Origin: Thiorhodovibrio litoralis
GTDB taxonomy: Bacteria > Pseudomonadota > Gammaproteobacteria > Chromatiales > Chromatiaceae
Direction of reading: 5' to 3'
DNA: 64,000 bases
Assembly: GCF_033954455.1 (NCBI RefSeq)
Contig: NZ_CP121473.1
Location: forward strand, 4,698,501-4,762,500
The notes under the pieces are model-generated. The model was not told where the DNA came from, did no database searches, and worked only from the letters and a program-made list of their open reading frames with translations. The translations under genes and the position numbers were made by a program. This document shows, one piece after another, positions 17,068 through 25,562 of this stretch; position 1 is the first letter of the stretch, and each line of letters starts with the position of its first letter.

Positions 17068-20000
17068 ATGGCTCATATCCTTCTGGCGTTCCTGATCAAA
17101 TCTTCAAGCTTTTTCGGGTTTTCTGCGCTCTGTGCGACAATCGCGCGCGTGAATGCGCTCTGTGATCAAAAGTCCCGCTGGGTAATAGCTGTTAAGCGCC
17201 TGCGGCCCCATGGCCCGCTGCGGTCCGCGAGACTTTTGCTGTGCGCGACGGTCTGCGCGCCGGTGCTCGCCTGGGCGCAGACCCAAGCTCCGCCGGCTCC
17301 GCTGGCCCCACTGGCCACAGCGGCGGTGTCCGCAGTTGTTGATGCACCAGCGCCTGGCGACGCTGATCCATCGACACCATCGACATCGTCGACGCCATCG
17401 CAGCTTGCGACGCTAGCCTCCGAGCTTGTTCTGACGGATTCGGAACGCGCCTGGTTGACGGCGCATTCAAGCGTCTCGGCGGCGGTGATGGATGCCTGGC
17501 CACCGCTCGATTTTCGCGGGCCAAGCGGCGACGCCGTGGGTGTCGGGGTGGATTTGCTGCGCCTGCTTGGCGAGCGCATCGGGATTGAATTTGAAATACA
17601 GGCCGCGCCCTTCAAGGACAGTCTGGAGGCGCTGAAGGCGCGGCACCTGGATGTCTTGATGGACATCACCCCACGTCCAGACCGCGAGGCCTTCGTCAAC
17701 TTCACCCGACCCTATCTGACCATTCCCCATGTCATGCTCGGGCGCACCGACGGGCCTTATCTGGCGGCTGAGGCACAGCTTGCGGACAAGACGCTGGCCA
17801 TTGAGCGGGGCTTTTTCAGCGTCAAGTATTTTCGCGACAAGTATCCCGGCATTCGCGTCGATGAGTATCCCGACACCAGCGCATGTCTGGAAGCCGTATC
17901 GCGCGGCGATGCCGATGCCTATGTCGGCAATCGCGCCGTGGCGACCTATCTGGTCGCCCGTCTGTTATTGACCAACCTGCGCGTGATGAGCCGCATTGAC
18001 CGGCCCGGCTCGGTGCTGGCCATCGGCACGCGCAAGGACGCGCCAGAATTGGCCGGCATTCTCGATAAAGCGCTGGCCAGCCTAAATCCGGGCGAGATGC
18101 AGAGGATTCTCGCGCGCTGGACGGGACAGAGCGGCGCTGGCCTTCAGGTTCGCCTGAGTGAGCGCGAGCGGGCCTGGCTGGATACCCACCCCAAGGTGCG
18201 GGTCGCGGCCACGCCGGACTGGCCGCCGTTTGAGTATCTGGATGCGAACGGGCGCTATGTCGGCATCTCGGCAGATGTGTTCCGTCTGGTCGCGCAGCGC
18301 GTCGGGTTGGAGATGGAGTTTGTGGTCGCGCCCTGGGTCGAGTTGCTCGAACGGCTCAAGCGCGGCGAACTCGACCTGGCCCCCGGCTTGATCCCGACCC
18401 CGGCACGCGCGCGCTTTCTGGATTTCTCCCGGCCATTCTTTTCGTCCTTCGTCGGCATCTGGACCACCCAGAGCCAGCAAGACATCAGCAGCGGCAAGGA
18501 TCTGGCCGGTCGGCGGGTGGCCGTGGTCGAGGGTTATTTCACTGGGGACATCCTCGCCGATCACTTCCCCGACGCCGAGCCGTTTGTTATCGCCTCCCCG
18601 CTGGAAGCCCTGAAGGCCGTCTCCACCGGCCGCGCCGATGCCTACCTGGGCGCCGAGGCGGTCGCGAACTTCCTGATTGATCGCTATCTGCTGCAAAACC
18701 TCAGGCTGGTGGGCTATCTCGACGAGCCGCGTCTGGATCTGGCCATCGGGGTGCCCAAGAACAATCCGCTGCTGAGCGGGATTCTGAGCAAGGGCTTGCA
18801 AAGCATCAGCGATCAGGACATCGCCCACATCAAGGAGCTTTATATTGGTCACGGCGAGGATTTTCACGCCGCCTTCAGCCTGAGCGACGAGGAGCGCGCC
18901 TGGCTGGCGGAGCACCCGCGCTTGCGTCTTGGCGTTGCCCCGGACTGGCTGCCCTTCGAGGCGATCGGTGATAACGGCGAGCCGATTGGCATTGCCTCCG
19001 AATACAGCGCCTGGATCGCCGACACCCTGGGCATCGAGATGATCCCGACCGCTGTCGCCGACGCCGAGGAACGACGCCGCCAGCTCAGGACCGGCGAGCT
19101 CGATCTGGTGGCCAGCCTGGTGCGCACCCCGGCGCTGGAATCCGACCTGAACCTCACCTCGCCCTACCTGCGCCTGCCGCTGGTGCTAGTGACGCGCACC
19201 GACGCGCCCTTCGCCTCCGGGCTGTCGGACATGGCCGGACGCCGTGTCGCGGTCGCGGCCGGCCAGCTGGCGGAGCAGCTCCTGCGCCAGGATTATCCGG
19301 GTGTCGATGTCGTTGCCTATCCTGACCTGCACGCGGCCCTGGAGGCGCTCGCGGGCGGCCATGTCGATGCGGCTTTGGGCAATGCGCCTGAGGTCACGCA
19401 TCAAATCCGCGCGCATCGCATCGACAACCTGCAAGTCATGGCGGCCACCGGCCATGAGTTGCCGATCGCCTTTTCCGTGCGCTCGGACTGGCCGCAGCTG
19501 GCTCGCATCATCGAGCGCGCCCTGACCACACTGCCAAAGGAGCGGCGGCAGTCCTTTTACGACCGCTGGGTCAATGTCGGCCTGCATACTCGGCTCGACT
19601 GGGGCCTCCTGTGGCAGGGCGTTCTGGTGGCCGCTCTGGTTGGCGGTAGTGTGCTGCTGGTAATTGGACTGTGGAATCGCAAGCTGGCGGCCGAAATCGC
19701 CGAGCGCAAGGCCGCCGAACGCGAGCTGCGCAAGCTTTCCCGGGTCGTCGAGCAGAGCCCAGCGGCGGTGCTGATCACCGATACGGAGGGGCGCATCGAG
19801 TACATCAATCCGGCCTTCAGTGCTGTGACCGGCTACAGTGCCGAGGAGGTTCTCGGTCAAAATCCCAGTCTTCTCAACTCTGGCCTGCAAGACGCGGCCG
19901 TCTACCGCGACCTATGGAAGCGGATTCGCGCGGGTGAGGTGTGGCGCGGGGAGCTGGCCAATAAAAAGAAAACGGGCGAGATCTTCTGGGAGCAGGCGGC

Positions 20001-22818
20001 GATCAGTCCGATCTTTGACGATCAGGGGGAGACCACCCATTTCTGCGGCGTCAAGGAAGACATTACCGAGCGCAAGCGCGCCCAGACTGAGCTGGCCGAG
20101 AGCGAGCGGCGTTTTCGCGGACTCTTTGAGGCGGCCACCATCCCGCTGGCCGAGATGCGCGCCAGCGGCGAGATCGTTGGGTTCAATCCCAAGTTCACCC
20201 AGACCTTCGGCTGGACTCTGGCAGATATCCCTGATCTCGAGCACTGGTGGCCGCGCGTCTTTCCGGATGCCGCCTATCGCCAGCAGGTGACCGCGGACTG
20301 GTCGCTGGCGGTGCAGGCATCCCAGGCTGGCGCGCGCGACATTCCACCCTCGGAATACCGCATGACCTGCGCCGATGGCGAGCACAAGCAGGTGCTGATC
20401 TCCCTGAGCGCCTTTGGCGATTCCCAGGTGGTGAGCTTTGTCGATGTCACCGATATGCGCCGCTCCGAGCGCGCCCTGCAAGATCAGTTGCACTTTCAGG
20501 AAGCGCTGATTGACACCATTCCCAACCCGATTTTCTTCAAGGATGCCGACGCGCGTTTTATCGGCTGCAACCGCGCCTACGAGGAGGCCTTCGGCACCAC
20601 GCGCGAATTTCTGCGCGGCCGCTCGGTGCTGGATTTGGACTATCTGCCGGAGTCGGCGCGTGCCGCCTATCAGGCCGAGGATACCACTGTCATCGCCGAG
20701 GGCGGCGTGCGTCATCACGAGCTTCCGATCACCTTCGCCGACGGGCGCGACCACGACGTGCTCTACTGGGTGGCGAGTTTCGATCTGTCTGGCGGACGCC
20801 GCGGCGGGCTCATCGGCATCATCGTCGATATCAGCGCACTCAAAGAGGCGCAGCGCCTAGCCGAGGAAGCGACACGCGCCAAGTCGGACTTTCTCGCCAA
20901 CATGAGTCACGAAATCCGCACCCCGATGAATGCCATCCTCGGCATGACCTATCTGGCTCAGCAGACCGAGCTGAGCCCCAAGCAACAAGACTATCTGGCA
21001 AAAATCGACGGCGCGGCCAAGTCACTGCTGCGGCTGATCAACGACATCCTGGATTACTCCAAGATCGAAGCCGGTCGACTGGATATCGAGAGGACTCAGT
21101 TTCTGCTGAAGGATGTGCTTGATCGGGTGACCCAACTGCTGTTGGTGAATACTGAGCAGAAGGGGCTGTCGCTGCGCGTCGAGGTGGCACCCGAGGTACC
21201 TCAAGTACTGGTGGGCGATGCGCTGCGCCTGACGCAGGTGCTGCTCAATCTGGCCGGCAATGCGGTCAAGTTCACCGAGCACGGCGAAGTCGTGATCCAG
21301 GTGAGCATCGCGGCAGGCGATCAAGACTCAAAGTTAAACCAGGCGCCGAACCAGGCACCCAACCCAGTGCCACATCAAGACCAAGCGTGGCTGCGCTTTA
21401 CGGTGCGCGACACCGGCATCGGCCTGACCGAGGCCCAGCAGGCCAAGTTGTTTGAGGCCTTCTCCCAGGCCGATAGCTCGACCACGCGGCGCTATGGTGG
21501 CACCGGGCTGGGGCTGGCGATCAGCAAGCGTCTGAGCGAGCTGATGGGCGGTCGCATCGGCGTCGACAGCCATTTCGGTCAGGGCAGCACCTTCTGGTTT
21601 ACCGCCCGCTTTGGTCGCCAGACGGGTCCAGCGCTGGCCCAAGCCGCGCCAGAGCGGTCAGAAGCCATGGTGCCACCAGGCGCGCGGGTGCTCTTGGTAG
21701 AGGATAACGAGATTAACCAGCAGGTGGCACGCGAAATCCTCACCACTGCCGGCATTCTGGTGACAGTCGCCGGCGATGGCCGCGCCGCCCTGGATCAGGT
21801 CAGGCAAGGGACCTTCGACGCGGTGCTGATGGACATCCAGATGCCGGTCATGGACGGCTTGGCCGCCACCCGCGCGATTCGCGCCCTGCCAGCGTGCGAG
21901 CGCTTGCCCATTATTGCCATGACCGCGCATGCCATGGCGGGGGATCGGGAAAAATCCCTGGCGGCCGGCATGAACGATCACATTAGCAAGCCCATCGAGC
22001 CGACCGAGTTGTTCGCCACCCTGGGGCATTGGCTAGGAGGGCATTGGCTCGGGGGGCACTCGGGGGGGCACTCGGGGGGGCACCGGCTCGGAGGGCGCAA
22101 GGCCAATCTCCCGCGCTCCGCTGCGACCAGCCCGACGCAGCTGAGCCCCGATCAGCGTGATCAGCATGATCAGCCCGAGTTGCTCGATCTACCAGGCTTT
22201 TCCGTCAGCGAGAACTTGGAGAAACTGGGCGGTAACCGGCGGCTGTATCGCGAGCTGCTGATGAAATTCGCTGATCAGCACCAGCAGACATCAGAGCGAC
22301 TCAGTGAACTGATCACTGGGGGCGAGACCGGGGAGGCCGAGCGCCAGGCCCATTCGCTCAAGGGGGTGGCTGGTATGCTCGGTCACCAGCCCATCGCCGA
22401 GGCGGCGGGGCGGCTCGAACAGCGGCTGCGCCAGCATCACCAATCCGATGCGGCGGATGCGGCGACGCCCGGCGCCGACTTCTGCGCCGCTGAACGCAGA
22501 GAGCTGGCCGCTCGGCTGAGCGAGGCACTGAGCGCGCTCGCCCCGCTGCGATCCGCTGCGCCGGCAAGCGAGACGCCCGACGGCGGCACGCCGCACAGCC
22601 ACGCGCGCCTGGCCGCTGTGCTCGACGAGCTGGCCCCCGACATCAAAGCACGTCGCGCGACACGATGCCGTGCTGGATTACAGAAACTGCGGGAGCTGCG
22701 CTGGCCCGACGCGCTGGCTGCGGATGCCGCAGAGCTCACGCGCCTGCTCGGTAAGTATCAATTCAAGCAGGCGCTGACCGTGCTGGAACGGCTGCGCGAC
22801 TTGATAGACCCTGGTTGA
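17068..22818 (+). CDS. Giant hybrid histidine kinase: 3 x SBP, TM, 3 x PAS, HisKA-HATPase, REC, HPt
   Basis: This 1916-residue inner-membrane sensor has a signal peptide ending near residue 70. Three tandem family-3 solute-binding domains follow (about 125-350, 367-592, 609-832), each opening with a version of ERAWLxxHP...WPPF. A membrane helix is near 845-870 and three PAS domains at about 890-1262. The HisKA domain has His1281 in [11 protein letters not shown] and the HATPase has [15 protein letters not shown] receiver (Asp1589 in [11 protein letters not shown]), an HPt domain (His1762 in [12 protein letters not shown]) and a 65-residue C-terminal module complete it. Start uncertain: the first 27 residues may be untranslated, with GTG 17149 as an alternative. 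The His-Asp-His relay is complete within one protein. The ligand is unknown; such domains usually bind amino acids or similar small molecules. Confidence 0.93.
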   Translation: MAHILLAFLIKSSSFFGFSALCATIARVNALCDQKSRWVIAVKRLRPHGPLRSARLLLCATVCAPVLAWAQTQAPPAPLAPLATAAVSAVVDAPAPGDADPSTPSTSSTPSQLATLASELVLTDSERAWLTAHSSVSAAVMDAWPPLDFRGPSGDAVGVGVDLLRLLGERIGIEFEIQAAPFKDSLEALKARHLDVLMDITPRPDREAFVNFTRPYLTIPHVMLGRTDGPYLAAEAQLADKTLAIERGFFSVKYFRDKYPGIRVDEYPDTSACLEAVSRGDADAYVGNRAVATYLVARLLLTNLRVMSRIDRPGSVLAIGTRKDAPELAGILDKALASLNPGEMQRILARWTGQSGAGLQVRLSERERAWLDTHPKVRVAATPDWPPFEYLDANGRYVGISADVFRLVAQRVGLEMEFVVAPWVELLERLKRGELDLAPGLIPTPARARFLDFSRPFFSSFVGIWTTQSQQDISSGKDLAGRRVAVVEGYFTGDILADHFPDAEPFVIASPLEALKAVSTGRADAYLGAEAVANFLIDRYLLQNLRLVGYLDEPRLDLAIGVPKNNPLLSGILSKGLQSISDQDIAHIKELYIGHGEDFHAAFSLSDEERAWLAEHPRLRLGVAPDWLPFEAIGDNGEPIGIASEYSAWIADTLGIEMIPTAVADAEERRRQLRTGELDLVASLVRTPALESDLNLTSPYLRLPLVLVTRTDAPFASGLSDMAGRRVAVAAGQLAEQLLRQDYPGVDVVAYPDLHAALEALAGGHVDAALGNAPEVTHQIRAHRIDNLQVMAATGHELPIAFSVRSDWPQLARIIERALTTLPKERRQSFYDRWVNVGLHTRLDWGLLWQGVLVAALVGGSVLLVIGLWNRKLAAEIAERKAAERELRKLSRVVEQSPAAVLITDTEGRIEYINPAFSAVTGYSAEEVLGQNPSLLNSGLQDAAVYRDLWKRIRAGEVWRGELANKKKTGEIFWEQAAISPIFDDQGETTHFCGVKEDITERKRAQTELAESERRFRGLFEAATIPLAEMRASGEIVGFNPKFTQTFGWTLADIPDLEHWWPRVFPDAAYRQQVTADWSLAVQASQAGARDIPPSEYRMTCADGEHKQVLISLSAFGDSQVVSFVDVTDMRRSERALQDQLHFQEALIDTIPNPIFFKDADARFIGCNRAYEEAFGTTREFLRGRSVLDLDYLPESARAAYQAEDTTVIAEGGVRHHELPITFADGRDHDVLYWVASFDLSGGRRGGLIGIIVDISALKEAQRLAEEATRAKSDFLANMSHEIRTPMNAILGMTYLAQQTELSPKQQDYLAKIDGAAKSLLRLINDILDYSKIEAGRLDIERTQFLLKDVLDRVTQLLLVNTEQKGLSLRVEVAPEVPQVLVGDALRLTQVLLNLAGNAVKFTEHGEVVIQVSIAAGDQDSKLNQAPNQAPNPVPHQDQAWLRFTVRDTGIGLTEAQQAKLFEAFSQADSSTTRRYGGTGLGLAISKRLSELMGGRIGVDSHFGQGSTFWFTARFGRQTGPALAQAAPERSEAMVPPGARVLLVEDNEINQQVAREILTTAGILVTVAGDGRAALDQVRQGTFDAVLMDIQMPVMDGLAATRAIRALPACERLPIIAMTAHAMAGDREKSLAAGMNDHISKPIEPTELFATLGHWLGGHWLGGHSGGHSGGHRLGGRKANLPRSAATSPTQLSPDQRDQHDQPELLDLPGFSVSENLEKLGGNRRLYRELLMKFADQHQQTSERLSELITGGETGEAERQAHSLKGVAGMLGHQPIAEAAGRLEQRLRQHHQSDAADAATPGADFCAAERRELAARLSEALSALAPLRSAAPASETPDGGTPHSHARLAAVLDELAPDIKARRATRCRAGLQKLRELRWPDALAADAAELTRLLGKYQFKQALTVLERLRDLIDPG
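21337..21372 (+). repeat. 12-bp tandem repeat in the kinase ATPase domain
   Basis: AACCAGGCGCCG (21337), AACCAGGCACCC (21349) and a diverged third unit (21361) encode [12 protein letters not shown], a loop inserted in the HATPase domain between its early beta-strand and the DTGIGL motif. Confidence 0.8.
22024..22095 (+). repeat. 12/15-bp tandem repeats in the REC-HPt linker
   Basis: A run of GGGCATTGGCTCGGG-type 15-bp and GGGCACTCGGGG 12-bp units encodes a His/Gly-rich linker ([19 protein letters not shown]) between the receiver and HPt domains. The linker is unusually histidine-rich and could bind metal, but slippage alone would explain it. Confidence 0.85.
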
Positions 22819-22860
22819 TGGACCTTGGTTGATGACCTCTGATTGATGGACTCTGAGTAA
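22807..22860 (+). repeat. 14-bp tandem repeat, about four copies, over the kinase stop codon
   Basis: GACCCTGGTTGATG (22807), GACCTTGGTTGATG (22821) and ACCTCTGATTGATG (22835) are followed by a partial fourth unit. The first unit contains the TGA stop codon of the upstream kinase, and the run fills the gap to the TonB-receptor gene. Confidence 0.9.
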
Positions 22861-24966
22861 GTGTTGCTTAACAGGATGAAACAAAAACCGACCTTTTGGG
22901 CCAGCATCGCTTGCGCAGGAATCCTGAGCGGTTCGCCCGCTCGTGCCGCCGCCGAGACCGACGGTCCGGTCTATGACAGTTTTCTGAATCTGCTGCCCAT
23001 CGGCAAGCTGGTCGATGAACTCAGTCTGGATGAACTGGCCGACATGGTGGTGACGGAGTCGAAAGTGGCCCAGTCGCGCCAGCACATCACCCAGAAAATC
23101 GACATCCTGCATGTCGAGGACATGGAGCAAGAGACCCGCTACAACCGCAATCTCGCCGAGCTGCTGCGCTACAGCTCAGGGCAGTTCGTGAATGTGCTCT
23201 CGCGCAATGACGCCAACTGGGGTTCTTACGCCGGCCTTGGTCCCAAGTACAACAGCTATCTGCTCGACGGGCTGCCGATCGACTCCTTCGCCGACGCTAT
23301 GAGTCTGGACCCCTGGGCCTTCGAGCGAGTCGAGGCGCACAAGGGGCCGGCCTCGGTGCTCTACTCGAATTACCTGAGCATGGACTTTGCTGGGAATCTC
23401 GCCCCGCTCGCCGGCACCACCAACTTTATCGTCCGCGATGAGGTCGACGTGCCGCTCACGCGCGCCCTGGTCGGGGTCGGGACCTGGGACACCTACAATG
23501 GTCGCTTGTACCATCAGGGTCGCTATCAGGACACCAGCTACCTGTTCGGCGGCACTGTCGAGACATCGAACTACACCCAGTTCGGCCTGGACGACTCCTG
23601 GCTCGAAGCCACCAAGGACCCGGTGTACGATAAGCGCAAGGTCTACGGCAAGGTCAGTCAGGCTCTGGGGCGCGCGGACCATCGTCTGTCGCTGTTCGCG
23701 CATTCCACCCGCCATCGCGGCGACGGTGGCCGCCCCAATCGGGATTTTCAGCACGATTACGACACCCTCAATCTGGCCTACAACAATCAGCTCAGCGAGC
23801 GCCTGCATGTGCAGGTCAAGGCCGGGCTGCGCGACTACCTGCGGCAGTACAACAACGACAATTACCCGGTCGATCTTGCCACGGCCGGGCAGGACGAAAC
23901 CCGCCAACGGATTATTCCGGTCGATGCCACGCTCAATTTCGCCCATGGTGAGAACCATCTGCTGACCTTGGGTGCTGACAGCCAATGGGTGCGCTACCGC
24001 ACCACCCTGACCAATGCCGAGGGCGTCTCCGAGCCCGACAATGATGTGACAGCCCGATCCACAGGCGTGTTCGTGCAGGAGAAGCTGCAACTCAAGCGCT
24101 GGGTGCTGCGTGCCGGGCTGCGGTACAACAGCATCGCGCACGACTATGCGCTGCTCGGCGGGCTGAAGCCGGAGATGGATCATGTCTCCTGGGACAAAAC
24201 CCTGTGGAGCCTGGGCGCGCGCTTTAACTTCAGCGAGCGGCTGTCATTCTATGCCAACAGCGGCACCAGCTTCATGGCGCCGGCGGCCAAGCAGGTCGGT
24301 GGCACCATCCCGCCGCCGGATGAGACCGAGACGCCTTATCCCGGGCAAGTGCCCAATCCAGGGCTCAGCCCCGAGAGTGGCTGGGGCAATGATGTTGGCA
24401 TCGACTGGTGGCCCAACGAGCGCCTGACCCTGGGCGCGCGCTTGTTCTACAACCGCATCGACAATGCCATTGTCGACAATGTTGTCAGCAACACGCCCTC
24501 GCGCATCATTTCCGTGAACGCCGGTCGCGCTACCGCGACCGGCATTGAGCTGGACATTGAGCAAGTATTGTCCGAGCGTTGGCAGTGGTTTGCCAATGTC
24601 ACCTTCACCGATACCAATATCGATAATCCCGAGGAGCCGGATCAGAACGGCACGGCCATCCCCTTTGCGCCGGACCTGATGGCCAACCTCGGCATCACCG
24701 CCAGCCTGCCGTGGCAAAGCTCGGCGGCGGCGCGCTACAGCTGGATCGGGCGCTACTACGACAGCAGCTCGCGCTCAAGCCGCATGGAATACGGCCAGTA
24801 CGGTGTTCTGTGCCTGCGCCTGCAAAAGAGCCTGTATCGCGATGCCGAGCGCGCGCTCAGTCTATCGCTCGATCTGAACAACCTGCTCGACGAGCGCTAC
24901 GAGATGCCGTTCAGCTTTGAAGACCCTGGCTTCAACGCCTTTGTCGCGCTGAATCTGATCTTCTAG
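22861..24966 (+). CDS. TonB-dependent outer-membrane receptor
   Basis: The 701-residue product has a signal peptide (cleavage near ARA-A, about residue 30), then a plug domain beginning LSLDELADMVVTESKVAQS. A 22-strand-type beta-barrel follows, ending in the aromatic C-terminus ALNLIF that outer-membrane assembly recognises. TonB receptors import substrates such as siderophores, cobalamin or sugars using TonB energy. There is no STN signalling extension before the plug, so it is not a FecA-type transducer. The start is GTG 22861 or ATG 22876, neither with a strong ribosome-binding site. The neighbouring YfiR protein and sensor kinases suggest that it serves sensing. The substrate cannot be read from sequence. 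Confidence 0.92.
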   Translation: MLLNRMKQKPTFWASIACAGILSGSPARAAAETDGPVYDSFLNLLPIGKLVDELSLDELADMVVTESKVAQSRQHITQKIDILHVEDMEQETRYNRNLAELLRYSSGQFVNVLSRNDANWGSYAGLGPKYNSYLLDGLPIDSFADAMSLDPWAFERVEAHKGPASVLYSNYLSMDFAGNLAPLAGTTNFIVRDEVDVPLTRALVGVGTWDTYNGRLYHQGRYQDTSYLFGGTVETSNYTQFGLDDSWLEATKDPVYDKRKVYGKVSQALGRADHRLSLFAHSTRHRGDGGRPNRDFQHDYDTLNLAYNNQLSERLHVQVKAGLRDYLRQYNNDNYPVDLATAGQDETRQRIIPVDATLNFAHGENHLLTLGADSQWVRYRTTLTNAEGVSEPDNDVTARSTGVFVQEKLQLKRWVLRAGLRYNSIAHDYALLGGLKPEMDHVSWDKTLWSLGARFNFSERLSFYANSGTSFMAPAAKQVGGTIPPPDETETPYPGQVPNPGLSPESGWGNDVGIDWWPNERLTLGARLFYNRIDNAIVDNVVSNTPSRIISVNAGRATATGIELDIEQVLSERWQWFANVTFTDTNIDNPEEPDQNGTAIPFAPDLMANLGITASLPWQSSAAARYSWIGRYYDSSSRSSRMEYGQYGVLCLRLQKSLYRDAERALSLSLDLNNLLDERYEMPFSFEDPGFNAFVALNLIF

Positions 24967-24985
24967 CACGCGCGCGAAGCTTGTC

Positions 24986-25558
24986 ATGTCAGGTCACCTG
25001 AACACCTTGTCCCCAACCCCTGCCACTCGTTGGCCCTGGGCGGCGTGTCTCATCGGCGGCGCGCTCATGCTGGCGCTGTGTTTTGTATCGGCCTCAATGG
25101 TGCGCGCCGCTGGCGGGCTGGAGACCAAGGTGCTGGCGGCTTATCTGTACAATTTCACCAAGTTCGTCGAGTGGCCAGCGCGCGGGGCTGGCACGCTGCG
25201 CATTTGCGTGCTGGGCGATCCGGATGTCGCGCGCCTGCTGCAAGAACTCGCCGCTCGCCGCACGTCCAGCCAGCCGCTTGAAGTGATGCAGGCGCCCCTG
25301 GGCAACCTCGGCAACTGCCAAATTCTCTACATGGGTCACGAGAGCAGAGATCGCGCCGCGCTGCTTGAGGCTACCCGCGCCTTGCCGGTGCTGACGGTCA
25401 GCGATGCGGATGGCTTCACCGCCGCCGGCGGCATGGTGGGTTTCTACCGTGCCGACGGCAAGCTCAAGATCGAGATCAATCCGGAGCCGGCGAATGCGGC
25501 CAGGCTTCGCATCAGTGCCAAATTGATGGAAATTGCCCGCATCGCCCGAGTGCCTTGA
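24986..25558 (+). CDS. YfiR/DUF4154 family periplasmic protein
   Basis: The 190-residue product has an N-terminal hydrophobic export segment (about residues 20-40) followed by a YfiR-like domain: KVLAAYLYNFTKFVEWP, LRICVLGDPDV, CQILYMGHES, PVLTVSDADGFTAAGGMVGF and a basic INPEPANAARLRISAKLME end. In Pseudomonas, YfiR is the periplasmic repressor that binds the CHASE8-type periplasmic domain of the diguanylate cyclase YfiN. Here the next gene encodes a CHASE8-like kinase, so an analogous protein-protein switch is inferred. It lies 19 bp after the receptor and 4 bp before the kinase. Confidence 0.9.
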   Translation: MSGHLNTLSPTPATRWPWAACLIGGALMLALCFVSASMVRAAGGLETKVLAAYLYNFTKFVEWPARGAGTLRICVLGDPDVARLLQELAARRTSSQPLEVMQAPLGNLGNCQILYMGHESRDRAALLEATRALPVLTVSDADGFTAAGGMVGFYRADGKLKIEINPEPANAARLRISAKLMEIARIARVP

Positions 25559-25562
25559 ACCG

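Noticed and set aside
23176-24183. A 335-residue open frame opposite the TonB receptor
   Set aside because: Antisense shadow of a conserved beta-barrel gene; composition is that of a complement-strand artefact.
22861-24966. FecA-like signal-transducing receptor
   Set aside because: There is no STN extension before the plug domain and no adjacent anti-sigma/ECF sigma pair.
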